DNA from: Liolophura sinensis
Lineage: Eukaryota; Mollusca; Polyplacophora; Chitonida; Chitonidae
NCBI RefSeq assembly: GCF_032854445.1
Contig: NW_027018131.1
Location: 1 to 64,000 of the forward strand
DNA length: 64,000 nt
Reading direction: 5' to 3'
The stretch's first letter is position 1; every line of letters starts with the position of its first letter. This document shows, piece by piece, positions 63,257 to 64,000 of the stretch. The notes beneath the pieces are model-generated. The model did no database searches. It was not told the origin of the DNA and was given only the letters and a program-made list of their open reading frames with translations. The position numbers and the translations under genes were made by a program.

Positions 63257-64000
63257 TGACGTCGTCTGGGGTACCGAAGGGCACATAACTTATAATGAAA
63301 AGTTGAATATAGTAATGACCAGTCGCGATTGTACATAGTTAATGTAGCCGATTTCAATTCGCAAAAAGACCAGGCAAAAATCCAAAAGTAGAAAAACTGT
63401 TCCAATGCTGCTGGTAAGAGGCTAATCCGACGTATTTTGTGACGATAAATCGAATGGTGCAAACCGCGTTGCTCTCCAACCAATACTTTTGGCTGTAGCC
63501 ACAAATAAATAATCAATGATGTCAAGATCACGTGCCCAGCAACGGCTCTTACTCCATGGAAACCAAGGAAATTTGCAATTTTTCAACAGCTGGAGATGCC
63601 TGGCCCAATTGCGCATCCTTTGGCACCTTATTGATGTGGGTCAGTGTTTAATTGTACTTTTTACAGCGGATTGTATCAAGTACCTTGTGTTTTTTTTATA
63701 TACAAATGGTGTGGTTTTTCTACATGTAGATAAAGACATTGAGAATGTCTTCGACTAAGGAGTAAGACATTTGCTGGGTGATTTAAATGGGCTTGGCCCA
63801 AAGATTTGACGTCGTCTGGGCTACCGAAGGGCACATAACTTATAATGAAATGTTGAATATAGTAATGACCAGTCGCGATTGTACATAGTTAATGTAGCCG
63901 ATTTCAATTAGCAAAAAGACCAGGCAAAAATCCAAAAGTGGAAAAACTGTTCCAATGCTGCTGGTAAGAGGCTAATCCGACGTATTTTGTGACGAGAAAT
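63257..64000 (+). repeat. Monomer 116 and partial monomer 117 at the right edge
   Basis: Monomer 116 carries GGTACC at 63270-63275 and ends in GAGAATGTCTTCGACTAAGG, exactly as monomer 63. Monomer 117 starts at about 63806 and is cut by the window end after GACGAGAAAT. The array continues to the right. Confidence 0.95.

Larger units (their letters stand above)
1..64000 (+). repeat. Satellite array, about 549.5 bp monomer, 116 full copies
   Basis: The same unit recurs head to tail from the first to the last base. Counting the landmark TGACGTCGTC gives starts at 61, 610, 1162, 1711, 2261, 2811, 3360 and so on to about 63806, a mean spacing of about 549.5 bp. Most copies differ by a few percent or less, mainly at a limited set of recurring variant sites: TTATAATG/TTACAATG/TTATAGTG; AATTAGC/AATTCGC/AATTTGC; CTCCGACC/CTGCGACC/CTCCAACC; TACTCC/TAATCC/TGCTCC; and the 6-10 T run. 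No copy is inverted and no foreign DNA interrupts the array. No reading frame runs through a whole monomer. Satellite DNA is the only class that fits; the family and host are not recognised. Confidence 0.99.
45617..64000 (+). repeat. Block R of the long-range duplication, running off the window
   Basis: Copy of block L. The offset is 30779-30781 bp up to about 49.5 kb, then about 31330 (one monomer gained near 49531-50080), then 29678 at monomer 100 (three monomers fewer). It returns to about 30.77 kb for monomers 108-112, after a local six-monomer duplication in R set against the tetramer gains in L, and is 29114 from monomer 113 on (three monomers fewer). All steps are whole multiples of the monomer, as unequal crossing-over would produce. 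The right end of R is outside the window. Confidence 0.85.

Noticed and set aside
1-64000. Many open frames of 60-146 codons on both strands
   Set aside because: They repeat once per monomer on both strands at once, start at non-ATG codons in many cases, and are broken by stops fixed in the repeat. They are by-products of a conserved repeat, apart from the monomer 2 frame kept as a low-confidence relic.
1-64000. CRISPR array
   Set aside because: The repeating unit is 550 bp with no short repeat/unique spacer alternation; every part of the unit is repeated.
1-64000. Telomeric repeat, rDNA spacer or LTR/terminal inverted repeat elements
   Set aside because: No short telomere-type repeats, no rRNA sequence and no terminal repeats or target duplications are visible anywhere in the window.
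1-64000. Identification of the host species or a named satellite family
   Set aside because: I do not recognise the monomer. Naming it would need a search of repeat databases and genomes with the consensus.

Overview
The whole 64 kb window is one uninterrupted, head-to-tail tandem array of a satellite-type repeat. The monomer is about 549-550 bp (mean about 549.5 bp), with 116 complete copies and partial copies at both ends. Every copy has the same orientation. I see no flanking unique DNA, no insertion, no inversion, no RNA gene and no complete protein gene. A hand count over one monomer (17100-17649) gives 41% G+C. A long, homogenised array with nested higher-order periods and no genes points to (peri)centromeric, subtelomeric or other heterochromatic DNA of a eukaryote. 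The species cannot be named from the sequence, and I do not recognise the repeat family. In this annotation monomers are numbered from the first TGACGTCG at position 61.

Layout. Monomers 1-6 (61-3359) include the most unusual copy, monomer 2, which alone carries a long protein-like open frame. Monomers 7-13 show a three-monomer (1.65 kb) register and many single-base indels. Monomers 14-27 are mixed, with one local four-monomer echo. From about 14.84 to 34.89 kb lies a block (L) that recurs from about 45.62 kb to the window end (R). The offset is about 30.78 kb (56 monomers) and shifts only by whole monomers. Inside these blocks sit recent amplifications: a trimer pair (21498-24798), a tetramer present three times (23699-30295), and a hexamer pair (about 51.9-58.5 kb). 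The middle (34.7-45.1 kb) holds two trimer pairs and the start of a second hexamer pair (41838-48430).

What may lie beneath the repeat. The plus strand of the monomer has three coding-like stretches in shifting frames, flanked by good splice-site look-alikes. Monomer 2 differs from the rest by one inserted base and three substitutions, and these open one stretch into a 68-codon frame. My favoured inference is that the satellite arose by amplifying a piece of a former gene or mobile element that has since decayed. Frames are interrupted in nearly all copies, and a T-run of variable length (6-10) shifts the frame from copy to copy, so the array as it stands is not protein coding.

Sequence quality differs along the window. 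One-base indels crowd into about 3.45-5.56 kb and 58.80-62.85 kb and are rare elsewhere, which looks like less-polished sequence rather than biology.
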